From BMS3Bbin11 sp034659075 (lineage in GTDB: Bacteria > Pseudomonadota > Gammaproteobacteria > BMS3Bbin11): 8,279 bases of DNA. This document shows positions 1-7,455 of the stretch, one piece after another. Under the pieces are notes generated by a model. That model was given only the letters and a program-made list of their open reading frames with translations. It made no database searches and was not told where the DNA came from. Position numbers and translations under genes: made by a program. The stretch's first letter is position 1. Each line of letters opens with the position of its first letter. The stretch spans positions 1 through 8,279 of the forward strand of contig JAYEGM010000225.1 of the NCBI GenBank assembly GCA_034659075.1, given 5' to 3'.

Positions 1-773
1 TGAGCAGGTTTTGTCACTGTGTAGCGGATACGGGGTTTTTTACTTTCCAGCGCATGAATGACTTTTTCCAGTACCGCATCGGCTGGCAGGGTAAAGGGAA
101 CCGGCTTGTCTGACTGCATGCGTTTTATTTCTTTTTGATAGGCTGCTCTGTGAATGCTGTTTTCAGGATTGATCGCAGAGGTAAATGCCCTGTAGGCATT
201 TTCCCGAAAACGGCTGGTGACAGGACCGGGCTGGATCAGGCTTAAATATACTCCGCTGCCGGCAAGCTCCAGTCTCATAGTATCAGTCAGTGCCTCCAGG
301 GCATATTTGCTGGCATTGTAGGCCCCGCGATAGGGCAGGCAGATAAATCCCAGTATCGAACTGATCTGAATGATATGGCTGCGTGGCTGCTGTCTCAGGT
401 TGGGGATAAGAAGCCGTGTCAGTTCATGGGTGCCGAACAGGTTGCTTTCAAACTGGCGGCGTAATACATCGGTACTCAGGTCTTCAACGGCACCTGGCTG
501 ACCGTAGGCGCCGTTGTTGATAAGTGCATGCAGCTGGTTGCCGGTTTGTCCCAGGACCCACTTTACTGCCTGTTGTATTGAATTCGTGTCTGCCAGATCC
601 AGCTGCACGCAATTCAGACCCAACTGCTGAATTTTTTCGACATCCTGCTTTTTTCGTGCACTGGCGAAGACCCGGTATCCGCGCTGATGTAAGTCTGCTG
701 CAATGGCCAGGCCTATGCCACTGGAACAACCTGTGATGAGTATGCAGCGGGAATTTGTAGCATGGGCAATCAT
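1..773 (-). CDS. Classical short-chain dehydrogenase/reductase, YbbO-like, 3' end cut off by window edge
   Basis: NAD(P)-dependent oxidoreductase of the classical SDR family, presumably cytoplasmic; the substrate cannot be read from sequence. 257 residues are visible and the frame is still open at base 1. The fold signature is complete: TGCSSGIG at about 14-21 binds the cofactor, N111 lies in NLFG, S139 in ISS, and Y152 and K156 in YNASK form the catalytic tetrad. QPGPVTSRF follows at about 181-189. The usual NNAG motif reads NNGA at 86-89. From memory the layout and the C-terminal RYTVTKPA resemble E. coli YbbO, which has about 270 residues, so only some 10-20 residues should be missing. The ATG at 773-771 is preceded on the minus strand by AAGG (786-783) at 9-base spacing. 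It is transcribed divergently from the gnnA-like gene. Family assignment is firm; function is open. Confidence 0.9.
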   Translation of the reverse strand, partial: MIAHATNSRCILITGCSSGIGLAIAADLHQRGYRVFASARKKQDVEKIQQLGLNCVQLDLADTNSIQQAVKWVLGQTGNQLHALINNGAYGQPGAVEDLSTDVLRRQFESNLFGTHELTRLLIPNLRQQPRSHIIQISSILGFICLPYRGAYNASKYALEALTDTMRLELAGSGVYLSLIQPGPVTSRFRENAYRAFTSAINPENSIHRAAYQKEIKRMQSDKPVPFTLPADAVLEKVIHALESKKPRIRYTVTKPA

Positions 774-782
774 TACGGGTTA

Positions 783-786
783 CCTT
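783..786 (-). promoter_or_regulatory. Ribosome binding site of the SDR gene
   Basis: AAGG on the minus strand, 9 bases upstream of the ATG at 773-771. It supports this start, since no other in-frame start upstream has a comparable site. Confidence 0.5.
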
Positions 787-815
787 GGGCGAGAAATCGA
801 TTAAAATAGCGGGAT

Positions 816-829
816 TGTGGTTTTCCACA
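816..829. promoter_or_regulatory. Inverted repeat TGTGG-N4-CCACA, possible operator or DnaA-like box
   Basis: Perfect 5-base arms flank a TTTT spacer, midway between the two divergent genes. The right part, TTTTCCACA (821-829), also differs by one base from the classical DnaA box TTATCCACA. A single such box is weak evidence for DnaA binding. A dyad at this location is equally consistent with a repressor site or with chance. Confidence 0.3.
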
Positions 830-859
830 GAGAACAAAGCTTAACATGAGCTACCAACG

Positions 860-877
860 GGTTAGAACAGGTTAGAA
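860..877 (+). repeat. Two direct copies of GGTTAGAA with 10-base period
   Basis: GGTTAGAA occurs at 860-867 and again at 870-877, separated by CA. The period is close to one DNA helical turn and the second copy ends 7 bases before the ATG at 885. A regulator bound here could block translation initiation or transcription. The gnnA-like gene has only a weak Shine-Dalgarno sequence (AGG within this repeat), so the repeat may simply include the ribosome site. Confidence 0.35.
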
Positions 878-884
878 TTGCATT

Positions 885-1832
885 ATGAGTGAAGCATTAC
901 GCGTAGGGGTTATCGGCGTCGGATATCTGGGCCGCTTTCATGCCCGAATATACAATGACATGGAAGGTGTTGATCTGGTAGGCGTCGCCGATACGGACCG
1001 TGAGACGGCAGACCGGGTCGCGGCTGAATACGGTACCCGTGCCTATTACGACCCAATGGCCTTACTCGAAAAGGTTGACGTTGTAAGCGTTGTCGTACCA
1101 ACTTCTTTGCACAGACAGGTTGCAGTTCCCTATCTGGAAAAAGGCATCCATATGCTGCTGGAAAAACCGGTGGCATCGACTCTGGAGGATGCCAGAGTGA
1201 TAGTAGAAACTGCGCGTGAGCATGGCGCCACACTGCAAATTGGGCACCTTGAGCGCTTTAATGCCGGTATCATGGCACTGGCTGATCATGTTAATGAACC
1301 ACGATTCATCGAAGCCCACAGGCTCGGGACGTTTGTCGAGCGGGCTACGGACGTTGATGTGGTCACCGATCTGATGATTCATGATATCGATATCGTACTG
1401 TCTCTGGTGGGTGAAAAACTGACTTCTATTTCGGCTACCGGCACGCCGGTACTGACTGATCATGTCGACATAGCGAATGCCCGGCTCGAATTCAGCAACG
1501 GTGCTGTAGCCAACGTTACGGCAAGTCGGGTATCCAGTAAGAAATTCAGGCGTATCAGAGTTTTTGGCCGCAACAGCTACCGGGCTATTAATTTTGTCGA
1601 TCAACAGCTGGAAGTCGCCTACCCGGGGGATATTCCTGAGGGTCAGAATTTCCCCGAGATTGTCTATGAGACGCACAGTATTACACCCAGCCAGCCGTTG
1701 GATGCCGAACTGGAGCATTTTATTGAAGTCGTCCGCGATGGCAGTAAGCCACTGGTGAGTGGGGAGGACGGCATGGAGGCTCTGCGTGTAGCCATGCAGG
1801 TGACCGACATTATTAAGGAACAAGGAACATGA
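885..1832 (+). CDS. gnnA: Gfo/Idh/MocA sugar-nucleotide dehydrogenase, probable UDP-GlcNAc 3-dehydrogenase (GnnA-like)
   Basis: Likely oxidises the 3-hydroxyl of a UDP-linked N-acetylglucosamine-type sugar with NAD+, giving the 3-keto sugar that the next gene's product aminates. The 315 residues begin with a Rossmann domain: GVGYLG at 11-16 binds dinucleotide, and EKPVA at 93-97 carries K94, the family's active-site lysine. The C-terminal substrate domain has the D-x3-H-x2-D pattern at D162, H166 and D169, within DLMIHDID. Length matches both GnnA and WbpB/WlbA proteins. The stop overlaps the aminotransferase start by four bases (ATGA), implying translational coupling. GnnA is favoured over WbpB/WlbA because no UDP-GlcNAc 6-dehydrogenase is nearby to supply an acidic sugar. 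No lpxA or lpxB is seen in this window either, so the substrate is inference. The ATG at 885 has only a weak ribosome site. Confidence 0.8.
   Translation: MSEALRVGVIGVGYLGRFHARIYNDMEGVDLVGVADTDRETADRVAAEYGTRAYYDPMALLEKVDVVSVVVPTSLHRQVAVPYLEKGIHMLLEKPVASTLEDARVIVETAREHGATLQIGHLERFNAGIMALADHVNEPRFIEAHRLGTFVERATDVDVVTDLMIHDIDIVLSLVGEKLTSISATGTPVLTDHVDIANARLEFSNGAVANVTASRVSSKKFRRIRVFGRNSYRAINFVDQQLEVAYPGDIPEGQNFPEIVYETHSITPSQPLDAELEHFIEVVRDGSKPLVSGEDGMEALRVAMQVTDIIKEQGT
1815..1819 (+). promoter_or_regulatory. Ribosome binding site of the aminotransferase gene
   Basis: AAGGA lies inside the end of the upstream gene, 9 bases before the ATG at 1829. A second AAGGAA (1822-1827) is too close to the start codon to act as the main site. 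The strong site fixes the ATGA-overlap start. Confidence 0.6.
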
Positions 1833-2941
1833 CAAAACATGAAGGCGTACCCTATCTCGACCTGAGTCAGGAATTCAATGCTCTTAAAGATGAGTGGTTC
1901 GCCATGATTACAGAAGATGGCGCACGCGGCAGCTGGATTCTGGGGCCGAATGTCCATGCCTTTGAAAAAGAAGCGGCAGAGTTTATCGGCACCCGGCATG
2001 CCATCGGTGTGGCAAATGGAACGGATGCTCTGTACCTGTCCTTGCGCGCGCTGGGAATCGGCCCGGGTGACGAGGTGATCACTACGCCGTATACCTTTTT
2101 TTCTACCTCTGAAGTCATTGATATGGTTGGTGCAAGGCCGGTATTTGTTGATATCGAAGCCGATAGCTTCAATATCAGTCCAGTGCTTGTTGAGCAGGCC
2201 GTAACGGAAAAAACCCGTGCCATTATTCCGGTTCACCTTTTTGGTCATCCGGCCGACATGACTGCCATCAATGCAATTGCTGAAAAATACGATCTTGCAG
2301 TGGTAGAGGATGCCGCACAGGCATTCGGTGCGAAACATAATGGACAGCGCGTCGGCAGCCTGGGCAATACCGGTTGTTTCAGTTTTTATCCAACCAAGGT
2401 GCTGGGCTGCTATGGCGATGGAGGTTTGCTGACAACTGACAGTGACGAGATTGCAGAAGCGGTCCTGAAATTACGCAACCATGGTGCTGCTGCCGCTTTC
2501 CAGCATGATGAAGTAGGTATGAATAGTCGTCTTGATGAAGTACAGGCGGCACTGCTGCGTCTTAAACTAAAAAAACTGGACGATAATATCGCTGCTCGCC
2601 AGCGTATTGCCGGTCTGTATGATGAGAGGCTGGCAAGAATGGGTATTATTTGTCCCGCCCGTCCTCAACAGGGCTCGCATGCTTTTAATCTCTATACTAT
2701 CCGCAGTACAGAAATTGACGCGATACGGCAGGCACTAATGGATAACTCAATTGGCAATTCGACATGCTATCCGGCACCGCTAGCCCTGCAGGAGGTCTAT
2801 CAACATTTGCAATACACTGCTGCTGATTTCCCTGTTTCTGTTGCTCTGGGCAATGAAGTGGTATCTCTGCCTGTATTCCCCGATATGACAGAGGATCAGC
2901 TTGATCAGGTTTGCCGGGCAATTGAAACGGCAGTAAATTAA
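1829..2941 (+). CDS. gnnB: DegT/DnrJ/EryC1/StrS aminotransferase, probable 3-keto-sugar aminotransferase (GnnB-like)
   Basis: PLP-dependent sugar aminotransferase, expected to transfer an amino group (usually from glutamate) to C3 of the 3-keto UDP-sugar made by the upstream dehydrogenase. The 370 residues are normal family length. NGTDA at 63-67 helps bind the cofactor phosphate, D161 in EDAAQAFGA contacts the PLP ring nitrogen, S185 precedes the Schiff-base lysine K190 in SFYPTK, and NSRLDEVQA at 232-240 is the usual subunit-interface motif. No key residue is missing. The immediately preceding Gfo/Idh/MocA gene is the standard partner in both the GnnA/GnnB and the WbpB/WbpE-type (WlbA/WlbC) pathways. 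The first would give UDP-GlcNAc3N, allowing LpxA to form amide-linked lipid A; the second an O-antigen sugar. Family assignment is very sure; the precise sugar is not. Confidence 0.82.
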   Translation: MTKHEGVPYLDLSQEFNALKDEWFAMITEDGARGSWILGPNVHAFEKEAAEFIGTRHAIGVANGTDALYLSLRALGIGPGDEVITTPYTFFSTSEVIDMVGARPVFVDIEADSFNISPVLVEQAVTEKTRAIIPVHLFGHPADMTAINAIAEKYDLAVVEDAAQAFGAKHNGQRVGSLGNTGCFSFYPTKVLGCYGDGGLLTTDSDEIAEAVLKLRNHGAAAAFQHDEVGMNSRLDEVQAALLRLKLKKLDDNIAARQRIAGLYDERLARMGIICPARPQQGSHAFNLYTIRSTEIDAIRQALMDNSIGNSTCYPAPLALQEVYQHLQYTAADFPVSVALGNEVVSLPVFPDMTEDQLDQVCRAIETAVN

Positions 2942-2965
2942 AGTCATCTTTATTGAATCGGTCTG

Positions 2966-2971
2966 AAAAGG
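2966..2971 (+). promoter_or_regulatory. Ribosome binding site deciding the GTG start of the S9 peptidase
   Basis: AAAAGG ends 9 bases before the GTG at 2981. The first in-frame ATG lies far inside the protein, at codon 71, so this site decides the GTG start. The rest of the 39-base gap (2942-2980) holds no hairpin, so transcription probably reads through. Confidence 0.55.
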
Positions 2972-2980
2972 TTACTCTTT

Positions 2981-4957
2981 GTGCCTGTAGAAATACTCCC
3001 GTATATTCAGTGGCCAGCAAAGCTGGACCCGCGGCAGCTCTACTCACAGGCTTCACTGCCGCAGTATCCTGTCTGTTATAAAGATCAGCTTTACATCCTC
3101 GAACAGCTGGCCTCCGAGGGCGGTCGCTGCGTGCTGGTCAGGCAGTTTTCTGACGGAACAAAAGAAACCCTGACAGCGGATGGCTTTAATATGCGCAGTC
3201 GGGTGCATGAATACGGCGGCAAGGCCTTCCTGCTGGCCGATGAGCATGTCTGGTTCAGTAACGATACCGACCGGCGAATATACAAACAGGCACTCTCACC
3301 ACTGGCGGTACCGGAGGTGCTGACTGCCACAGGTAGTCAGGATATGGCTATCGATTTCCAGCTGACAGCGGATGGCAATTACCTGGTTTTCGTGCAGGAG
3401 CATCCGCTAAACGGTGGTGAAAATGAGAACCTGCTATGTGCATTGTCACTGCGGGATGAATTGCCTGCCAGGCCGTATGTGCTGGTCAGCGGCGCTGACT
3501 TTTATGCAAATCCTGTAATTTCGCCTGATGGCACACAGCTTGCCTGGATAGAATGGTACCACCCGCAAATGCCCTGGGATGGCAGTCTGCTAAAAACTGG
3601 CAGCCTGAGGGAAGAGCAGGGGCAGCTTTCTGTAGAGCCATCCTCGATAGAAATCATCGCCGGTAGTACTGCCTGCGCAGTTTGCCAGTTGCAATACTCG
3701 CCAGCCGGACGGCTTTTCTTCGCACTGGATGGCCGGGATGATAAAAGAGATTTACAGGCGGATTGCTGGGACTTGTTTGCCTGGGACGGGCAGTCGATAG
3801 AGCGCATTACTGACGATGATGGCGAATACGGCGAAGCACACTGGGTATTTGGCCAACAGCGTTATGTTGTGCCGGACGATGAGCACATAGTTGCTGTTCG
3901 AACCCGGGATGGCAGTGATCAGCTAGTCGAGATTAACCTCATGAATTCTGCAGTCAGTGTATTCAGTGATGAATACTCGACAGACCTGTCTCAACTTTCT
4001 CTGGCAGCAGAAGGGGCAGTCGTTTATACGGCTGCCAGTTTTAGCCGGGTAGCAGCGGTACATGTCTGCACAACAGCCAATAAAGAAATAAGTAAAAAGT
4101 CTTCAGCTGACCCGCTGATGGTTGATTCTGACATCAGTGTGCCGCAGCATCTGACCTATCCCACCTCTGACGGGGAGTATTCGCATGCCTGGTATTACCC
4201 ACCGAAAAACCGCCATTATCAGGCCCCGGCAGGTGACAAACCTCCTCTGCTGGTGATGGTGCATGGTGGGCCCACCTCTCGCTGCGACAGTGCGCTGAAT
4301 TATCAGCGCCAGTACTGGACCGGGCGTGGTTTTGCTGTACTCGATGTGAATCATCGCGGCAGTACAGGTTATTGCCGCCGTTACCGCCAGTCCTTGCAGG
4401 GTCAATGGGGTTTAATGGATAGCAGTGATGTGGCGAGAGCTGTCGAATATGTTATTGAGCAAAATCTTGCTCATCCACGACAGGTCTGTATACGCGGTGG
4501 CAGTGCCGGAGGCTATGTTGTGTTAAGGGCCTTGACGCTATACCCGGACCTGTTCTGTGCCGGAGCCTGTTATTACGGTATTGGCAACCTGGTGACCCTG
4601 ATGGAGTCCACCCATAAATTTGAAGCCCATTATCTCGATGGTTTGCTGGCCGCACCGTATCAGGGATCAAAATCAGACCAGCCGGGCAGCCCTTATTATG
4701 ATCGTTCACCGTTGCATGATATGGCAGCATTAAAAAGCCCGATGATCGTGTTTCAGGGACTGGAAGATAAAGTGGTTCCGCCTGAACTCTCCCGTGAGCT
4801 GGTAAAGAGCCTGCAGTCACGCGGGATTCATCATCAGTATATTGAGTACCCCGGAGAGGGGCATGGTTTCAGGAGTCTGCAGACCCGTATTGATGCGCTG
4901 GAGAAAGAATCCGCCTTTTTTAACGATATAATCAGGCATAACAGGAACAGTTCATAG
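2981..4957 (+). CDS. S9 family (prolyl oligopeptidase-type) serine peptidase
   Basis: Predicted cytoplasmic serine peptidase of the prolyl-oligopeptidase clan, most like the S9C acylaminoacyl-/dipeptidyl-peptidase group. Such enzymes cleave short peptides because an N-terminal beta-propeller restricts access to the active site. The 658 residues are typical length. The propeller spans about 1-400, with blade-like repeats such as SPDGTQLAW. The alpha/beta-hydrolase domain follows: HGGP at 428-431 forms the oxyanion region, and the catalytic triad is S508 in GGSAGGY, D596 in GLEDKVVPP and H628 in GEGHGF. I see no signal peptide or membrane segment. The start is GTG with a good ribosome site. It lies 39 bases after the aminotransferase and 9 before the ligase-family gene. 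The substrate is unknown, and its link to either flanking pair is only positional. Confidence 0.88.
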   Translation: MPVEILPYIQWPAKLDPRQLYSQASLPQYPVCYKDQLYILEQLASEGGRCVLVRQFSDGTKETLTADGFNMRSRVHEYGGKAFLLADEHVWFSNDTDRRIYKQALSPLAVPEVLTATGSQDMAIDFQLTADGNYLVFVQEHPLNGGENENLLCALSLRDELPARPYVLVSGADFYANPVISPDGTQLAWIEWYHPQMPWDGSLLKTGSLREEQGQLSVEPSSIEIIAGSTACAVCQLQYSPAGRLFFALDGRDDKRDLQADCWDLFAWDGQSIERITDDDGEYGEAHWVFGQQRYVVPDDEHIVAVRTRDGSDQLVEINLMNSAVSVFSDEYSTDLSQLSLAAEGAVVYTAASFSRVAAVHVCTTANKEISKKSSADPLMVDSDISVPQHLTYPTSDGEYSHAWYYPPKNRHYQAPAGDKPPLLVMVHGGPTSRCDSALNYQRQYWTGRGFAVLDVNHRGSTGYCRRYRQSLQGQWGLMDSSDVARAVEYVIEQNLAHPRQVCIRGGSAGGYVVLRALTLYPDLFCAGACYYGIGNLVTLMESTHKFEAHYLDGLLAAPYQGSKSDQPGSPYYDRSPLHDMAALKSPMIVFQGLEDKVVPPELSRELVKSLQSRGIHHQYIEYPGEGHGFRSLQTRIDALEKESAFFNDIIRHNRNSS

Positions 4958-4966
4958 AGAAAACAG

Positions 4967-6397
4967 ATGGGTCAGGAGATAGAAAATTCACAGTTCACAG
5001 CTGCAGACTTTGAGAAATTTCAGCACAGGCTGATACGTGAAACAGGCCTGTTGCGTGAACTGTTCGATAGCAATGGCTTCCTGTCCACTCATGAGGTCGG
5101 TGGTTACGAGCTTGAAGCCTGGCTAGTGGATCGAGCTACGCAGCCGGCGGCCGTTAATCAGGACTTTATTCATCGCCTGTCGAACCCCCTGGTAGTCCAC
5201 GAACTGTCTCGGTTTAATGTTGAATTGAATTCTGAGCCGCATGAATTAAAGGGGAATGTATTTAGCCTGATGCAGTCGGATCTATCCGCTTTGTGGCAGT
5301 CATGCACAGATGTGGCTGCTACACTGGATACCCGTATTGTCATGATGGGAACGCTGCCAGTGCTTGATGATGCGCATCTTACAATGGACAATATGTCTGA
5401 AATAGAGCGCTACCGTGCGCTCAATGAGCAGGTGCTTAGATTACGTCGGGGTTTTCCAATAAGGCTTGACATCAGCGGCCGTGATCATCTGCAAAGCAGT
5501 CATTACGATGTCATGCTGGAAGCTGCTGCAACATCATTCCAGATCCACTTACAGGTAAAAGCTGAGCAAGCCGTGCGCTATTTCAATGCTTCAGTTCAGG
5601 CATCGGCACCATTACTTGCAGCCGCCGCAAATTCCCCTTTCCTTTTTGGTAAGGATCTCTGGTCAGAGTCGCGGATACCGTTGTTTGAGCAGGCAGTAAA
5701 TACGGATAATGAAGGGGCCACAGGTCATACCGGACATTCACGAGTCACCTTCGGCCACGCCTGGTGTAAGGATTCTATTTTTGAGATGTATGAAGAAAAT
5801 ATTGCTCTGTATCCTGTATTATTGCCAACCTTGAGTGAGGGGGATGAAAAACAGCTGTGGCATCTACGTTTGCATAACGGCACCATCTGGCGCTGGAATC
5901 GTCCGCTGATAGGTGTGGATGAGACGGGCTATCATCTTCGTATCGAGCAACGGGTAGTGCCTGCCGGGCCAACTATCATAGACATGATAGCGAATGCCGC
6001 ACTCTATTATGGTCTGGTCGCGAGCCTGGCCAATGAAAAGCTGGCCCCGGAGTCACAGCTCGATTTTAGTCAGGTAAAAGATGATTTTTACAGGGTGGCA
6101 GAGCACGGCCTGGAAGCTGATATCGACTGGCCTGGCAGAGGAAGGCTCAATGTGTGTGAATTGCTGATAAACCATCTGTTGCCATCTGCCCGGTCTGGTC
6201 TGGCAGCCCTGGCGATAGATGATTCTGATATCGACAGGTATCTCGGTGTCATTGAGGCACGTCTTGAATCAGGTCAGAATGGTACAAGCTGGCAGCGTAA
6301 GTACTTTTACCATCACAATTGCAGTATGCAGGAAATGACCGAGGAATATATCAAAAATCAGCAATCTTCCAGACCGGTGCACGAATGGTCAATCTAG
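4967..6397 (+). CDS. GCS2-type glutamate-cysteine ligase family (carboxylate-amine ligase) protein
   Basis: Member of the glutamine-synthetase-fold carboxylate-amine ligases (GCS2/YbdK-like), which use ATP to join a carboxylate, often the gamma-carboxyl of glutamate, to an amine. The 476 residues exceed the roughly 370 of YbdK. Visible elements are an acidic metal/ATP strand YELEAWL (E48, E50), FNVELNSEPHEL at 84-95, SFQIHLQV at 190-197, HLRLHNGTIWRWNRP from about 299, and HLRIEQRVVPAG from about 323. Together these give the family pattern of Glu, His and Arg ligands. There is no signal peptide. The ATG at 4967 follows an AGAGA-type weak ribosome site, 9 bases after the S9 gene. The next gene, an M14 amidohydrolase, overlaps its end. 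Whether it makes gamma-glutamylcysteine or another gamma-glutamyl amide is not decidable here, so I give no gshA-type symbol. Confidence 0.75.
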   Translation: MGQEIENSQFTAADFEKFQHRLIRETGLLRELFDSNGFLSTHEVGGYELEAWLVDRATQPAAVNQDFIHRLSNPLVVHELSRFNVELNSEPHELKGNVFSLMQSDLSALWQSCTDVAATLDTRIVMMGTLPVLDDAHLTMDNMSEIERYRALNEQVLRLRRGFPIRLDISGRDHLQSSHYDVMLEAAATSFQIHLQVKAEQAVRYFNASVQASAPLLAAAANSPFLFGKDLWSESRIPLFEQAVNTDNEGATGHTGHSRVTFGHAWCKDSIFEMYEENIALYPVLLPTLSEGDEKQLWHLRLHNGTIWRWNRPLIGVDETGYHLRIEQRVVPAGPTIIDMIANAALYYGLVASLANEKLAPESQLDFSQVKDDFYRVAEHGLEADIDWPGRGRLNVCELLINHLLPSARSGLAALAIDDSDIDRYLGVIEARLESGQNGTSWQRKYFYHHNCSMQEMTEEYIKNQQSSRPVHEWSI

Positions 6398-7455
6398 GTT
6401 TCAGGGTGTTGTATAAAATACCGGAAGGTTTGCTGGAGGTCGATTCGGCAGGTCTGCTTAAGCTGCTTGGTGGGCCGGTATTAATTCATCTTGAAGGCCA
6501 TCGTAAAGAAAGCCTGTTTCTGAGCATTATGCTGCACGGCAATGAGTTTACCGGCCTGCTGGTAATGCAGCAGATATTGCGCCGCTATCAGGACAGAAAA
6601 CTGCCACGTTCACTTTCCATTTTTATCGGTAATGTCACGGCAGCCGAACAGAATCTGCGTGCCTTGCCCGGTCAGCCGGATTACAATCGTATATGGGGTT
6701 ATGGCGATACGCCAGAGCATCAGATGACGCATCAGGTGATGCAGGAAATGCGTAAAAGGCAGGTCTTTGCCGCTGTTGATGTGCACAACAACACCGGCAA
6801 AAACCCACATTTCGCCCTCATCTGCCGGCATGATAATGATTTTTATCATCTGGCTACGCTGTTTAATCGCACTGTCGTTTATACAATTAAACCGGATACC
6901 ACCAGTACCTGGGCTATGTCGGAATTTTGTCCGGCGGTAACTCTGGAATGCGGGTTGCCGGGTGATCGGCACGGGGTTGAACACGCGTTGGAATATATAG
7001 ATGCCTGCTTACACCTGTCACATTTTCCCGAGCACCCGTTACCGGAACATGATATGGATTTGTATCATCTTGTTTCCATCATAAAAATACCCAGTCGTTA
7101 CAGTTTCTCGTTTAATGGTGCAGGTAGGGGTAGCGAGACAGACATAGTGTTTGATAATAACCTGAGTTCAATGAATTTTTCTGAAATTGCCTCAGGTGTG
7201 TGTTTTTGCCGAATAAAAGAAGGCTCGGATGCCTTTCTTGAGGCCTGGGATGAGCATGGAAAGGACCGGTCTGACGAATATTTTATACGTGACGGCGAGG
7301 ACTATAGCTTTAAATTACCCGTGATGCCTGCCATGCTGACAGATGACAGCAATATCATTCGCATGGACTGCCTTTGCTATTTGATGGAGCGTATAGCCTG
7401 GAAGCACATTCAGGACAAGCCGGAAAATGAAGATGTTCAGGTACAGATAAGCTGA
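6385..7455 (+). CDS. Succinylglutamate desuccinylase/aspartoacylase (AstE/AspA) family M14 zinc hydrolase
   Basis: Predicted zinc-dependent amidohydrolase removing an acyl group from an N-acyl amino acid or a similar amide. With the ATG at 6385 it has 356 residues, near AstE/AspA length. Zinc ligands are H51 and E54 in LHGNE and H134 in DVHNN. Substrate-binding residues resembling aspartoacylase are R92 in QNLRALPG and N101-R102 in DYNR. E188 in TLECG is the likely catalytic glutamate. The active site therefore looks complete. No other arginine-succinyltransferase (AST) pathway gene is nearby, so it is probably not a true AstE. Start choice: an ATG at 6319 would add 22 residues and overlap the ligase gene by 79 bases, against 13 from 6385. 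Neither has a clear ribosome site; 6385 is preferred for the shorter overlap. Its stop overlaps the hflD start by one base. Confidence 0.8.
   Translation: MVNLGFRVLYKIPEGLLEVDSAGLLKLLGGPVLIHLEGHRKESLFLSIMLHGNEFTGLLVMQQILRRYQDRKLPRSLSIFIGNVTAAEQNLRALPGQPDYNRIWGYGDTPEHQMTHQVMQEMRKRQVFAAVDVHNNTGKNPHFALICRHDNDFYHLATLFNRTVVYTIKPDTTSTWAMSEFCPAVTLECGLPGDRHGVEHALEYIDACLHLSHFPEHPLPEHDMDLYHLVSIIKIPSRYSFSFNGAGRGSETDIVFDNNLSSMNFSEIASGVCFCRIKEGSDAFLEAWDEHGKDRSDEYFIRDGEDYSFKLPVMPAMLTDDSNIIRMDCLCYLMERIAWKHIQDKPENEDVQVQIS

Larger units (their letters stand above)
774..884. promoter_or_regulatory. Divergent intergenic region between the SDR gene and the gnnA-to-hflD run
   Basis: This 111-base gap separates two divergent genes, so it should hold promoters for both directions. 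It contains the AT-rich stretch TTAAAAT at 801-807, a short inverted repeat (816-829) and a 10-base-period direct repeat (860-877). I could not find a -35/-10 pair with good spacing on either strand and do not place a transcription start. A nine-codon upstream reading frame (846-875) is present but has no supporting evidence. Confidence 0.5.

Noticed and set aside
821..829. Replication origin suggested by the DnaA-like box
   Set aside because: A single imperfect box without a box cluster, AT-rich unwinding region or origin-type neighbours is not enough.
484..837. 117-codon open frame on the minus strand
   Set aside because: It overlaps the SDR gene on the same strand in another frame; the SDR frame carries all catalytic motifs, this one none.
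846..875. Nine-codon upstream reading frame before gnnA, possible leader peptide
   Set aside because: No ribosome site, no run of regulatory codons and no attenuator hairpin follows it.
1062..1835. 257-codon open frame on the minus strand
   Set aside because: Antisense to the dehydrogenase, no domain motif, and no ribosome site of note.
1664..2338. 224-codon open frame on the minus strand
   Set aside because: It lies opposite the gnnA/gnnB-like genes, which have complete family motifs; its translation is rich in Cys, Arg and His with no recognisable domain, typical of an antisense shadow.
6385..7455. True AstE of the arginine succinyltransferase pathway
   Set aside because: No astA, astB, astC or astD in the window, and the neighbour is a ligase-family gene; only family membership is supported.
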